Source: Pseudomonadota bacterium
Lineage (GTDB): Bacteria; Pseudomonadota; Alphaproteobacteria; Sneathiellales; Sneathiellaceae
Assembly: GCA_024743055.1 (NCBI GenBank)
Contig: JANSXH010000001.1
Location: 1-64,000 of the forward strand
Direction: 5' to 3'
Length of the DNA stretch: 64,000 bases
In this document: piece by piece, positions 53,993-63,202 of the stretch
Position numbering within the stretch: position 1 is the first letter of the stretch
Layout: every line of letters begins with the position of its first letter
The notes under the pieces: generated by a model
Databases searched by the model: none
What the model was told of the DNA's origin: nothing
What the model saw: only the letters and a program-made list of their open reading frames with translations
Made by a program: the position numbers and the translations under genes

Positions 53993-55168
53993 TTAAGAAT
54001 TGATTCCGAGGGTGGTTTTGAGTTCTGAATAGCCCCAATCGAGCCAGGGCATTAAGGCCTCCAAATCGGATTTCTCGACGGTTGCACCGGCCCAGATCCG
54101 TAGTCCAGCAGGGGCATCCCGGTAGGATCCGATATCAAGCGCAGCGCCTTCCTGCTCGAGAATAGCAACCAGCTTCTTGGCCGCCGCTGTCTGCTCCTCT
54201 GCCGTCAGTGCGACAAACCAGTCAGCGGTAATTTTCAGGCACACGGACGTGGTGCTTCGAACGGCAGGGTCAGAGGCCAGATAATCAATCCAATTGGTTT
54301 TCGCGACCCAATCTTCAATGACTTTGGCATTTGCACTCGTCCGGGCAATCATTCCCTGACCACCACCGACGGACCCGGCCCAACCAAGAGCGTCCAACGC
54401 ATCCTCAACGGCGAGCATGGAAGGCGTATTGATGGTTTCTCCCTTGAAGATCCCTTCAATCAGCTTCCCGCCTTTGGTCATGCGAAAAACCTTGGGCAAC
54501 GGCCAATCAGGGCTGTAACTCTCAAGTCTTTCCACAGCGCGCGGGCTGAGAACCAACATGCCATGGGCCGCCTCCCCTCCCAACACTTTCTGCCAGGACC
54601 AGGTAACCACATCCAGTTTCTGCCACGGCAGTTCCATAGCGAAAACCGCTGATGTGGCATCGCATATTGCCAAACCTTCGCGATCATCGTCTATCCAGTC
54701 GCCATTTGGAACGCGAGCGCCGGATGTCGTGCCGTTCCAGGTGAAAACGACATCTTTCTTCCAATCGACGGATTGTAGATCGGGGATATCCCCATATTCC
54801 GCGGTGACTACTTCGGCATTTTGAAGTTTGAGCTGTTTGACAACGTCGGTTGCCCAACCGGCCCCGAAGCTTTCCCAGGCGAGCATGGTAACCGCGCGGG
54901 CACCCAGCATCGACCAAAGCGCCATTTCAACAGCACCAGTATCAGAACCGGGAACGATGCCGATACGATAGTCTTCCGGGATATCCAAAAGCGACCGATG
55001 CTTATCGATGACTGCCTTCAGTTTGGCTTTGCCCTCACCAGATCGATGAGATCGACCAAGGCAGGCATTTTCAAGATTTTCGAGGGACCATCCGGGGCGC
55101 TTGGCGCAAGGGCCGGATGAAAACAAGGGAGAGTTAGGGCGTCTCTCCGGACGCAATTCTTCTGTCAT
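53993..55168 (-). CDS. serC: Phosphoserine aminotransferase
   Basis: A 391-residue PLP enzyme that converts 3-phosphohydroxypyruvate to phosphoserine. It opens [18 protein letters not shown], typical of the alphaproteobacterial SerC type, and the Schiff-base lysine is in [11 protein letters not shown]. First gene of serC-serA. A TTGACA promoter and a short structured leader lie upstream. Confidence 0.95.
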   Translation of the reverse strand: MTEELRPERRPNSPLFSSGPCAKRPGWSLENLENACLGRSHRSGEGKAKLKAVIDKHRSLLDIPEDYRIGIVPGSDTGAVEMALWSMLGARAVTMLAWESFGAGWATDVVKQLKLQNAEVVTAEYGDIPDLQSVDWKKDVVFTWNGTTSGARVPNGDWIDDDREGLAICDATSAVFAMELPWQKLDVVTWSWQKVLGGEAAHGMLVLSPRAVERLESYSPDWPLPKVFRMTKGGKLIEGIFKGETINTPSMLAVEDALDALGWAGSVGGGQGMIARTSANAKVIEDWVAKTNWIDYLASDPAVRSTTSVCLKITADWFVALTAEEQTAAAKKLVAILEQEGAALDIGSYRDAPAGLRIWAGATVEKSDLEALMPWLDWGYSELKTTLGINS

Positions 55169-55195
55169 ATGTAACTAAACCTTCCAGTCTAGAGC

Positions 55196-55253
55196 ATCCC
55201 GGTGGGGGGATGTGGCCCGCCGCTCATAGACGAAATTATTTACCGCCTGTCAA
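55196..55253 (-). promoter_or_regulatory. serC promoter and structured leader
   Basis: On the minus strand a perfect -35 TTGACA at 55253-55248 and a weak -10 TCTATG at 55230-55225 are 17 bases apart. The short leader then holds a CATCC/GGATG hairpin (55212-55196) about 28 bases before the start codon. A conserved serC-associated RNA is known in Alphaproteobacteria; I cannot confirm the match by eye. Confidence 0.4.
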
Positions 55254-55447
55254 CGGCTTTTTTTGCACTGCGGCAATATGACAATGTAAGACTGACATAA
55301 CTCGGAAGGCTCCCAACCTGTTCCATATGCGACAGTTGGTGCTTTAATACGACCAGATTTCTCTGGAAAATTGAAATCGGGTTTCGGATATTTTTTCTGT
55401 ATTTTCTCATGGATCCTGAAGATCAGATTAGACAAAGGAGGAACATA

Positions 55448-55924
55448 ATGACGAATCTGATCTACTCGCCACTCCCAACAGACAGGGTGCGCGCTTTGCA
55501 AAGAGGCGGGCCGGATGCTCATGGCAATGTGCCGGAGATCCATGTTTCAGATGGGAATGGAGTGCCCTGCCGACATTGCCTAACAGATGTTCCGAAGGGT
55601 GAGGAATATCTGATCCTCTCTTACAAGCCCTTTGAGAAGGATCAACCCTATGCGGAACAGGGGCCCATTTTCCTCCATGCCCGGGAATGTGAAGCCTATG
55701 AAGACCAACACGAATTGCCAAAGCTCTATAAGAGGAGAGCTAGCATGCTCCTCAGAGGCTATGACAGAACAAACAGGATCGTCTATGGCACGGGTCTGAC
55801 CGCAGCCCCACAGGAAATCAAAGAAGCCGCAGAACAATTATTGGCTCGGGATGATATTGCCTATGTACATGCAAGATCCCCCACAAATAACTGTTATCAC
55901 TTCAGAATTGAATTTGAGAAGTAA
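55448..55924 (+). CDS. DUF1203-family protein
   Basis: A 158-residue soluble protein. The segment VPCRHCLTDVPKGEEYLILSYKPF and the later GPIFLHARECE and CYHFRIEFE mark the DUF1203 family, found in many proteobacteria without an assigned role. A CxxC pair (CRHC) suggests metal or redox function. AAAGGAGG gives a strong ribosome site for the ATG at 55448. It precedes the PLP/AKR operon by 118 bases, with a perfect inverted repeat in between. Confidence 0.85.
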   Translation: MTNLIYSPLPTDRVRALQRGGPDAHGNVPEIHVSDGNGVPCRHCLTDVPKGEEYLILSYKPFEKDQPYAEQGPIFLHARECEAYEDQHELPKLYKRRASMLLRGYDRTNRIVYGTGLTAAPQEIKEAAEQLLARDDIAYVHARSPTNNCYHFRIEFEK

Positions 55925-55954
55925 GATGTGAGTGATCCGGAATGTCGGACATAA

Positions 55955-55981
55955 CCTTTATTGTCCCAAGGACAATAAAGG
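55955..55981. promoter_or_regulatory. Perfect 12-base inverted repeat, 3-base spacer
   Basis: CCTTTATTGTCC at 55955-55966 and GGACAATAAAGG at 55970-55981 are exact complements around CAA. No T run follows, so a terminator is unlikely. A -10-like TAAAAT at 55987-55992 lies just after it, and the left arm holds TTGTCC as a possible -35 (20-base spacer). This looks like the operator of the operon starting at 56043. Confidence 0.7.
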
Positions 55982-56042
55982 GCTGGTAAAATCATTAAAG
56001 GAACACGAATATACGGGTAGACTACATTCCCCGAGGTTCCCC

Positions 56043-57185
56043 ATGATTTCCTGCCAACGCCACCTGTTCGACATTCCAGACCACATTGCTTATTACAATT
56101 GCGGATATATGTCTCCGCAGCTCAATTCTGTACGAGAAGCGGGATATGCTGGGGTAGACGTCAAGTCGTCACCCTGGACGGTAAAGCCGGTGGATTTTTT
56201 CAGCCAGCCTGACAAAGCCCGTTCTTTGTTTGCCAAACTGATAAATGCAGAGGCGAATGATGTCGCCATTATTCCGAGTGCTTCTTATGGCCTTGCTATT
56301 GCTGCAAAGAATGTAAACATCTCAGCTGGCCAAAAGATCCTGGTTCTTGACGAACAATTCCCTTCAAATATCTATTGTTGGCAAGATCTGGCGACGCGTA
56401 CTGGTGCAGAAATCATCACGGTGAGAACGCCTTCCGATTTCAACTGGACACCTGCCATACTGGACGCAATTGATGATGAAGTGGCCGTTGCAGCCCTGCC
56501 CCATTGCCATTGGACAGATGGCGCCTTGCTGGATCTGGAGGCAATAGGACAAAAACTGCGGAACCACGGTGCCAAGCTGGTTCTTGATATCACTCAATCG
56601 ATCGGCGCAATGCCCATTGATGTGGCCCTGGTAAAGCCAGATTTTCTGATTGCTGCCTGCTATAAATGGATGTTGGGCCCGTATAGTCTCGGATTTGTCT
56701 ATGCCGCACCAGATTTTCAGAATGGGGAACCCATTGAATATAACTGGATTAACCGCGCTAGATCCGAGAATTTTTCTGATCTGATTGATTATGAGCCGAA
56801 CTTTCAAGCCGGTGCTATCCGGTATGATATGGGTGAACGGGCGAATTTCTCCTTGATGCCTATGGCTATTGCCGCATTGGAGCAGTTGCTGGCCTGGGGC
56901 TGTTCAGATATCCAACAGACATTGAGCGACATGACTGATAAGATCGCAGGACGTTGCGAGGACTTGGGTTTCTCGCCTCTTCCCAAACAATACCGTGCCG
57001 GCCATTTCTTGGGATTACGTCATTCTGATGGGCTACCGAAGGATCTTCTTGAAAGACTCATGGCAAAAGATATATATTTATCCGTGCGTGGCGCATCCCT
57101 TCGAGTAACCCCTCATCTATTCAATAATGACACCGATGCCGAAAGGCTTATTTCGGCCCTGTCTGACGCTCTGGATCGGAGATAG
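56043..57185 (+). CDS. Class V aminotransferase-fold PLP enzyme (first)
   Basis: A 380-residue enzyme of the class V / kynureninase-like fold. The cofactor aspartate lies in VLDITQSIGAMPIDV and the Schiff-base lysine in ACYKWMLGPYSLGFVY. The substrate cannot be read; relatives include desulfurases, kynureninase and epimerases. I start it at 56043 (MISCQRHLFDIP), where family similarity begins; the frame from 55932 would include the inverted repeat. The AKR gene begins two bases after its stop. Confidence 0.82.
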   Translation: MISCQRHLFDIPDHIAYYNCGYMSPQLNSVREAGYAGVDVKSSPWTVKPVDFFSQPDKARSLFAKLINAEANDVAIIPSASYGLAIAAKNVNISAGQKILVLDEQFPSNIYCWQDLATRTGAEIITVRTPSDFNWTPAILDAIDDEVAVAALPHCHWTDGALLDLEAIGQKLRNHGAKLVLDITQSIGAMPIDVALVKPDFLIAACYKWMLGPYSLGFVYAAPDFQNGEPIEYNWINRARSENFSDLIDYEPNFQAGAIRYDMGERANFSLMPMAIAALEQLLAWGCSDIQQTLSDMTDKIAGRCEDLGFSPLPKQYRAGHFLGLRHSDGLPKDLLERLMAKDIYLSVRGASLRVTPHLFNNDTDAERLISALSDALDRR

Positions 57186-57187
57186 TT

Positions 57188-58171
57188 ATGAATTTAAAGC
57201 GACTTGGAAATTCTGGACTGAAAGTCAGTGAAGTTTGTCTTGGTACCATGACCTATGGCGATCCGAAATGGCGCGAATGGGTACTGCCAGATGAAGAAAG
57301 TCGTCCATTCATCAAGCGCGCGTTGGAGCTCGGGATCAATTTCTTTGACACTTCCGATATGTATTCTTTGGGAGCTTCCGAAGAAATTCTCGGCCGGGCC
57401 CTCAAAGATTTTGCCAATCGGGATGAGGTCGTTATTGCCACCAAAGTCTATTATGACATGTCCGAGAGTCCCATGACCCGGGGTCTATCGCGCAAGCATA
57501 TCATGCATGCGATTGATGATTCCCTCAAGCGCTTGGGAACCGACTATGTCGATCTATACCAGATCCACAGATGGGACTACGAAACACCCATCGAGGAAAC
57601 GCTCGAGGCGCTAAATGATGTCGTACGGGCTGGAAAAGTCCGCTATATCGGCGCTTCTTCCATGCATTCCTGGCAATTCATGAAGGCCCTCAGTATTTCC
57701 GATGCGAATGGCTGGGCGCGGTTTATTTCCATGCAGAACGCCTATAACCTGATTTATCGAGAAGAAGAGCGGGAAATGCTCCCTCTTTGCGAGGATCAGG
57801 GCATCGGTGTGATTCCCTGGTCCCCCCTCGCTCGTGGCTTCCTTGCGGGGAACAAGAAAAAGGGGAATGAGGGTGATACAGTCCGAGCAAAGACAGATAG
57901 CATTGCCCGCGCCCTTAAGTACGGTGAGGAAGCAGATTATGCCGTGCTCGATGTCGTGACGGACATCGCCAAGGATCGCGGCGTATCCAACGCCCAGATT
58001 GCGCTTGCTTGGGTGCATCACAGTCCTACCATTACTGCTCCAATCATTGGTGCCAGCAAGATGTATCAGCTGGAAGAAGCCGTCGCAGCCCTTGATATTT
58101 CCCTTGAAGTCGAGGAACTTGCTCGGCTTGATGAAGCCTACATACCCCACGCCGTTTCCGGCCATAGTTAG
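57188..58171 (+). CDS. Aldo/keto reductase
   Basis: A 327-residue (beta/alpha)8 NADPH reductase. The tetrad is visible: D in FFDTSDMY, Y in the same segment, K in IATKVYYD and H in YQIHRWDY. The length and the SARGLS-like start match the AKR group of general dehydrogenases close to YajO / pyridoxal reductase types. It is placed tightly between two PLP-fold genes (2 and 14 bases), so the three probably share one pathway. Substrate unknown. Confidence 0.9.
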   Translation: MNLKRLGNSGLKVSEVCLGTMTYGDPKWREWVLPDEESRPFIKRALELGINFFDTSDMYSLGASEEILGRALKDFANRDEVVIATKVYYDMSESPMTRGLSRKHIMHAIDDSLKRLGTDYVDLYQIHRWDYETPIEETLEALNDVVRAGKVRYIGASSMHSWQFMKALSISDANGWARFISMQNAYNLIYREEEREMLPLCEDQGIGVIPWSPLARGFLAGNKKKGNEGDTVRAKTDSIARALKYGEEADYAVLDVVTDIAKDRGVSNAQIALAWVHHSPTITAPIIGASKMYQLEEAVAALDISLEVEELARLDEAYIPHAVSGHS

Positions 58172-58185
58172 ACAGAGCCAGACCC

Positions 58186-59358
58186 ATGACTTTTGATACG
58201 GATAGATACCGGCACGAAACGCCGGGCGTACACAATCGGATTCACTTTAATAACGCCGGCGCAGCCCTGATGCCACTTCCCGTCTATATGGCGGTGAAAG
58301 ATCATATGGATCTTGAACTCAATATTGGAGGGTATGAAGCTCAGGATCGGGCACGCCCCGCCTTTGAGAGAACATATGATGCCATTGCTGAACTGATCAA
58401 TTGTGACAGAAGCGAGATCGCACTTGTCGAAAATGCCACCGTCGCCTGGCAAATGGCCTTTTATGGCCTGCCGCTGCAAGAAGGAGATCGTATTCTGACG
58501 GCCGAAGCAGAATATGCCGCAAATGTCATTGCTTTTCTCCAGCTCAAGCAGCGCAAAGGCATCACCATTGACTTTATCCCGAGCGACAATACCGGCCAGG
58601 TGGATACGGACGCCTTAGAGGCCATGATTGATGACCGGGTAAAACTGATATCCATCACTCATATCCCGACCAATGGTGGCCTCATCAACCCAGCAGAGAG
58701 AATTGGGAAAATCGCCAAAAAACATGGCATTCCCTATCTTCTGGACGCCTGCCAGGCGGTCGGTCAGATTCCGGTCGATGTAGAGAAAATCGGATGCGAT
58801 ATGCTTTCTGCAACGGGACGCAAATATTTACGTGGACCACGCGGTACAGGATTTCTTTACGTACGCAAAGGTTTCATGGAAAAAATGGACCCACCCTTCC
58901 TCGATATGCATGGCGCGGAATGGACTGAAATTGACAGGTTCGAAGTCCGCCCCGATGCCCGGCGCTTTGAGAACTGGGAATTCAACACCTCTGCCGTTCT
59001 TGGACTTGGGGCTGCTGTAGACTATCTGCTTGAGATTGGAATTGAACCGGTCTCCAGAAGATTGCGAATTTTGGCAGACACCTTGCGCACAGAACTATCG
59101 GCGGTCGCTGGAGTTGAGGTCCATGATATCGGCGCAGAGAAAGGCGGTCTTGTAACTTTCCGGCACATGGACAAGTCCGCCGATGCTGTTAAATGCTATC
59201 TCTCTGAAAATAAAGTCAACACGTCTGTTACGACCACCTCAAGCACTCGATTTGATCTTGAGAAACGGAATATAGATGAGCTCGTAAGGTCTTCAGTTCA
59301 TTATTATAATAATGAGAATGAGATTGATCGGTTTGTCGAAATTTTAAAAAAGATGTAA
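58186..59358 (+). CDS. Class V aminotransferase-fold PLP enzyme (second)
   Basis: A 390-residue enzyme, different from the one at 56043. It opens HFNNAGAALMPLPVY, has the cofactor aspartate in LLDACQAVGQIPVDV and the lysine in SATGRKYLRGPRGTGFLY, a pattern like the isopenicillin N epimerase / ergothioneine C-S lyase branch. The lysine-side motif RKYLRGPRG is distinctive of this branch. It closes the three-gene operon. A C-S lyase, epimerase or transaminase role are all possible. Confidence 0.85.
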   Translation: MTFDTDRYRHETPGVHNRIHFNNAGAALMPLPVYMAVKDHMDLELNIGGYEAQDRARPAFERTYDAIAELINCDRSEIALVENATVAWQMAFYGLPLQEGDRILTAEAEYAANVIAFLQLKQRKGITIDFIPSDNTGQVDTDALEAMIDDRVKLISITHIPTNGGLINPAERIGKIAKKHGIPYLLDACQAVGQIPVDVEKIGCDMLSATGRKYLRGPRGTGFLYVRKGFMEKMDPPFLDMHGAEWTEIDRFEVRPDARRFENWEFNTSAVLGLGAAVDYLLEIGIEPVSRRLRILADTLRTELSAVAGVEVHDIGAEKGGLVTFRHMDKSADAVKCYLSENKVNTSVTTTSSTRFDLEKRNIDELVRSSVHYYNNENEIDRFVEILKKM

Positions 59359-59389
59359 CAGTGTTCTCGTTGGCAAAGGTCAGGAAAGT

Positions 59390-59881
59390 CTAAATCTTGT
59401 ATCCTTTGCTAGCGAGCTCTTTCTGAATCCGCTCCATCGCGACTAGCCCAATTTCCCGCCCCCATTTCGCACCAATGATCATACCTTGCTGCATAATTTT
59501 CGGCATGGAAGTGATTACTTTCTGACCAAGGTCCGTCTGATAGAACGCTATCAGACCCTGAATTTCTTCTAAAGTGAACTCCTTCGCGTAAACCTTTCCG
59601 AAGTCCGAGATAATGGCGCTCATATTTTCACGAAAGGTATCTTCGAGAATTACGAAGGTTTTTTGTTTTACCTTATCTGGAATTTCCGGATGACGAGCAT
59701 ATTGTTGACTGAGTAAAACCCTCAACGTGCTTATGGTGATTTCTTCCAACATCTCCAGACTGTTGGTAATTTTCAGGAGTTCAGCTATCGCCTCTTGTTT
59801 TTCAGTTTCTGCATGGGAACTGCTCGCTCCGGCTAATGCAAAGAAAACCAGTGCAAGAAGCATGATTCGCAGTCGGTACAT
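59390..59881 (-). CDS. DUF2059-domain secreted protein
   Basis: A 163-residue protein with a signal peptide (cleavage likely after SSHA, residue 24) and the DUF2059 pattern FTLEEIQGLIAFYQTDLGQKVI near 101-122. It is probably periplasmic and helical. The family has no established role. It lies 25 bases after thiD on the same strand, so read-through from thiD is possible, and converges on the second PLP gene. Confidence 0.85.
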   Translation of the reverse strand: MYRLRIMLLALVFFALAGASSSHAETEKQEAIAELLKITNSLEMLEEITISTLRVLLSQQYARHPEIPDKVKQKTFVILEDTFRENMSAIISDFGKVYAKEFTLEEIQGLIAFYQTDLGQKVITSMPKIMQQGMIIGAKWGREIGLVAMERIQKELASKGYKI

Positions 59882-59906
59882 GTCAAATCACTCCTGTCAG
59901 TGTAAT

Positions 59907-60710
59907 TCAGCTGAATTCCGAAAGTGTATGGCCATGCCCCAGTGGACCGTGCCCGCCCCCGAATCCAGGTGCTTGCTGTATTGCAGCTTCAACATATCTG
60001 AGCGCACGGGCAACCGCAACTTTCACGGGCAAACCTTGGGCGATACCGGTCGCAATGGCGGAGGAAAGGGTGCATCCAGTTCCATGAGTATGCCGGGTAT
60101 CAATCCGTCGGTGAGAAAATGTCTGCACGCCCTCAGGAGAAACCAGTAGATCAACAACATTTTCCCCGTCCCGATGCCCACCTTTCATTAAAACAGCGAT
60201 CGGGCCTTCCTCCAGCAACTGACGACCTGCCTTTTCCATATCGGACAGACTGTCAATCTTCATCCCGGTAAGCTCTTCCGCCTCTGGCAGGTTCGGTGTC
60301 AAGATATGGCTGTGAGACGCCACCAAACGCGAAGAAATAGCCGCCACTGCATCGTCCGAGAGCAATGCCGCCCCGCCCTTCGCAATCATCACAGGGTCTA
60401 GAATTACGGGAGGGAGATCATTGGCAGAGTCAAAATAGTCAGCTACGGCTTCAACAACTTCTGCCCTGTGCAGCATGCCGATCTTGATAGCATCAGCCCC
60501 GATGTCATCCAAAACCATGCGGATTTGCTGAACAACAAAACTTGAGGGCACTTCTTCTATGGCCTCAACCCCCAACGTATTTTGAGCGGTCAAAGCCGTT
60601 ATAGCCGTCGCAGCGTAGCCACCAAGAGCGGTGACTGTCTTAATGTCTGCCTGAATACCTGCGCCGCCTCCTGAATCGGATCCGGCAATAATCAATACGC
60701 GCCCCTGCAT
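59907..60710 (-). CDS. thiD: Hydroxymethylpyrimidine/phosphomethylpyrimidine kinase
   Basis: A 267-residue ribokinase-fold enzyme that phosphorylates HMP twice for thiamine synthesis. It opens VLIIAGSDSGGGAGIQADIK and ends with the anion hole and base in THGTGCTLSSAIA. I start it at 60710, which gives a length close to the E. coli enzyme and GGGGGAG upstream (close spacing); 60722 is an alternative ATG. The frame to 60737 would need TTG and overlap glmM. It follows glmM directly. Confidence 0.93.
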   Translation of the reverse strand: MQGRVLIIAGSDSGGGAGIQADIKTVTALGGYAATAITALTAQNTLGVEAIEEVPSSFVVQQIRMVLDDIGADAIKIGMLHRAEVVEAVADYFDSANDLPPVILDPVMIAKGGAALLSDDAVAAISSRLVASHSHILTPNLPEAEELTGMKIDSLSDMEKAGRQLLEEGPIAVLMKGGHRDGENVVDLLVSPEGVQTFSHRRIDTRHTHGTGCTLSSAIATGIAQGLPVKVAVARALRYVEAAIQQAPGFGGGHGPLGHGHTLSEFS

Positions 60711-60733
60711 GCGCTCCCCCATTACTCGAAGCT

Positions 60734-62083
60734 TCAACCGACTGATGCAGTGACTTCGTTTACAATGTTATCAACTATCTCATTTACCAGAGAGTCATCC
60801 GTTCCCTCGCCCATGACCCTGATTAAAGGCTCTGTTCCAGATTTGCGGATCAGTAACCGTCCTTCATCTCCCAACCTGATTTCACCATCCTTGATAGCTT
60901 GCTGAACGGCCGAAGCTTCCAAAGGGTTGCCATTCTGATACCGAACATTCTTAAGAATTTGCGGATAGGGATCGAAATTATGGCAGACCTCGCTGACAGA
61001 GCGTCCTTCCTCGACAATTACAGACAGCACCTGCAGCGCAGCAATCAGTCCATCTCCAGTGGTGCTGTAATCATTAAGTACAATATGCCCGGACTGTTCG
61101 CCACCAACGTTGAAGCCATGCTCTCGCATATGCTCAACAACATAGCGGTCGCCAACACCAGTACGTACCAGAGATAATCCGATACCGCCTAAGAATTTTT
61201 CAAGCCCCATATTTGACATGACCGTCGATACGATACCACCGCCTCTGAGCTGGTCCCGCTGCATCCAGGTACGGGCAATAAGGGCCATCAGCTGATCACC
61301 ATCAACCATTCTGCCTTTTTCGTCACAAATTAGCAGCCTGTCCGCGTCTCCGTCCAAAGCAATACCAAGATCAGCCCCCTCTTCAACAACTCTCTTGCAC
61401 ATAGCCTCAGTAGAGGTTGATCCACAATCCTGATTAATGTTGAACCCATTTGGAGAGACCCCCATGGAGATCACTTCAGCCTCCAGTTCCCAAAAAACCG
61501 TCGGCGCCACCTTGTAGGCTGCTCCATTAGCACAATCAACGACAATTTTGAGACCCTTCAGAAGTTGACGCCGCGGGAAACTGCTCTTGGCGAATTCAAT
61601 ATAACGGCCTTGCGCGTCATCAAGACGTTGGGCCCGGCCAAGAAGCTTCGGTTCGGCTAACTTAATATTACTGTCATCCACAATGTCCTTCTCGATACTT
61701 TTCTCGACATCATCAGACAGTTTATACCCGTCAGGGCCAAACAATTTGATTCCGTTGTCCTCAAACGAATTATGGGAGGCGGATATCATAACGCCTATGT
61801 CCGCACGTAACGACCGGGTGAGCATGGCGATTGCCGGGGTTGGTAGAGGTCCAACGAGAATCACATCCATGCCAACGGAGGTAAACCCTGCTGTTAGAGC
61901 CGGCTCGACCATATAGCCGGAGAGGCGCGTGTCTTTGCCAATAACGACCCGATGACGGAAATTACCTCGCCCGGCGAATTTCCGGCCCGCAGATTTTCCT
62001 ACTTTCAGCGCAACTTCAGCCGTCATAGGTTCCTGGTTCGCAGTCCCCCGAATGCCGTCCGTTCCGAAATATTTACGTGTCAT
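60734..62083 (-). CDS. glmM: Phosphoglucosamine mutase
   Basis: A 449-residue enzyme that converts glucosamine 6-phosphate to the 1-phosphate for peptidoglycan and lipopolysaccharide. The phosphoserine loop is in [16 protein letters not shown], the magnesium aspartates in DGDADR and the sugar loop GEQSGHIV are intact. It lies between folP and thiD, in the order ftsH-folP-glmM common to proteobacteria. Confidence 0.97.
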   Translation of the reverse strand: MTRKYFGTDGIRGTANQEPMTAEVALKVGKSAGRKFAGRGNFRHRVVIGKDTRLSGYMVEPALTAGFTSVGMDVILVGPLPTPAIAMLTRSLRADIGVMISASHNSFEDNGIKLFGPDGYKLSDDVEKSIEKDIVDDSNIKLAEPKLLGRAQRLDDAQGRYIEFAKSSFPRRQLLKGLKIVVDCANGAAYKVAPTVFWELEAEVISMGVSPNGFNINQDCGSTSTEAMCKRVVEEGADLGIALDGDADRLLICDEKGRMVDGDQLMALIARTWMQRDQLRGGGIVSTVMSNMGLEKFLGGIGLSLVRTGVGDRYVVEHMREHGFNVGGEQSGHIVLNDYSTTGDGLIAALQVLSVIVEEGRSVSEVCHNFDPYPQILKNVRYQNGNPLEASAVQQAIKDGEIRLGDEGRLLIRKSGTEPLIRVMGEGTDDSLVNEIVDNIVNEVTASVG

Positions 62084-62141
62084 TACATCGCTCTTCGATT
62101 GCGTTTTGCCGGTAATTTAGCACCAAAGCCTTAAAACTTGT

Positions 62142-63191
62142 CTAAAAAGTGGCAGATTTGACAGATTGCCAAATTTCGAGGGCTTGACGGGTTTCAGCCA
62201 CATCATGAACGCGAAGTATCTGAACTCCACAATTCAGCCCAAACAAAGCCGCGGAGACTGAACCAGATATCCTGTTTTGGGCTTCCGCCTCACCCGTTAT
62301 CTTGCCGATAAAGGATTTTCGTGAAGCACCAAGCAATATATCGCATCCCAACGTATGAAAATAAGGAAGCCCTTGAATTAACTGCAAATTATGCTCCAGG
62401 GTTTTGCCAAAGCCGATGCCTGGATCAATCACAATGCTTTCTTTTGCTATGCCCGCCGCCTCACATACCTGTATTCTCTGATTTAGGTAATCGATAACGT
62501 CAAACACGACATTGTCGTATTGTGGATTATCCTGCATGACTTTTGGATCTGCGGAACTATGCATCAAACAAACCGGTAGATCCTTGCTTGCGACAAATTC
62601 AAGGCTTTCCGGATCATACTCCAAAGCGGTGACATCATTAATCATAGTCGCACCAGCGTCCACAGCGGCTTCCATCACCGCCTTCTTACGGCTATCAATG
62701 GAGATCCTAACGCCTAAGTCACGGCATTCCTCTATGACGGGGACTACTCGATTTATTTCTTCGGAAATACTAACCGCCTCCGCTCCCGGCCGGGTGCTTT
62801 CACCTCCCACATCGAGGATCTGCGCTCCGTCTTCGATCATTTTTTCTGCATGAGAAACGGCGCCCCCTCTTTCGAAATGTTCTCCTCCATCGGAAAAACT
62901 GTCGGGAGTAACATTGAGGATTCCCATAATCTTGGGCGAATATGTTGCGCGGGCCTGCTGAAACCCAGAAAGCGTCGCCAATTGTTGTTTCAAAGGCGTT
63001 CGATGGGAATCCTCCAGGGTCTCAGCCCAGTCTTCAAGCTCTGGCTCTGTTACGATATGATAAGAAGAACCGGCCGGCCCGGTACGAATGCCCAGTCGAA
63101 ATATTGTTGGAATATCGGTTGGCGCGAGATAGAGGGAGGCCAAAGAGGAAAGGCTCCGCGGCAAAGCGGAGCCTTGTTCACCCATTAACAT
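62142..63191 (-). CDS. folP: Dihydropteroate synthase
   Basis: A 349-residue enzyme that joins p-aminobenzoate and the pterin pyrophosphate in folate synthesis, the sulfonamide target. The conserved GILNVTPDSFSDGG begins near residue 88, followed by DVGGESTRPGA and GASRKSFIG. About 85 residues precede the core, an extension usual in alphaproteobacteria and of unknown use. AAGGACC gives a ribosome site for the ATG at 63191. It lies 11 bases after ftsH. Confidence 0.95.
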   Translation of the reverse strand: MLMGEQGSALPRSLSSLASLYLAPTDIPTIFRLGIRTGPAGSSYHIVTEPELEDWAETLEDSHRTPLKQQLATLSGFQQARATYSPKIMGILNVTPDSFSDGGEHFERGGAVSHAEKMIEDGAQILDVGGESTRPGAEAVSISEEINRVVPVIEECRDLGVRISIDSRKKAVMEAAVDAGATMINDVTALEYDPESLEFVASKDLPVCLMHSSADPKVMQDNPQYDNVVFDVIDYLNQRIQVCEAAGIAKESIVIDPGIGFGKTLEHNLQLIQGLPYFHTLGCDILLGASRKSFIGKITGEAEAQNRISGSVSAALFGLNCGVQILRVHDVAETRQALEIWQSVKSATF

Positions 63192-63202
63192 ACGTGGGTC
63201 CT

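Noticed and set aside
55932..56042. Extended start of the first PLP enzyme
   Set aside because: The extension covers the inverted repeat and has no ribosome site; family similarity begins after 56043.
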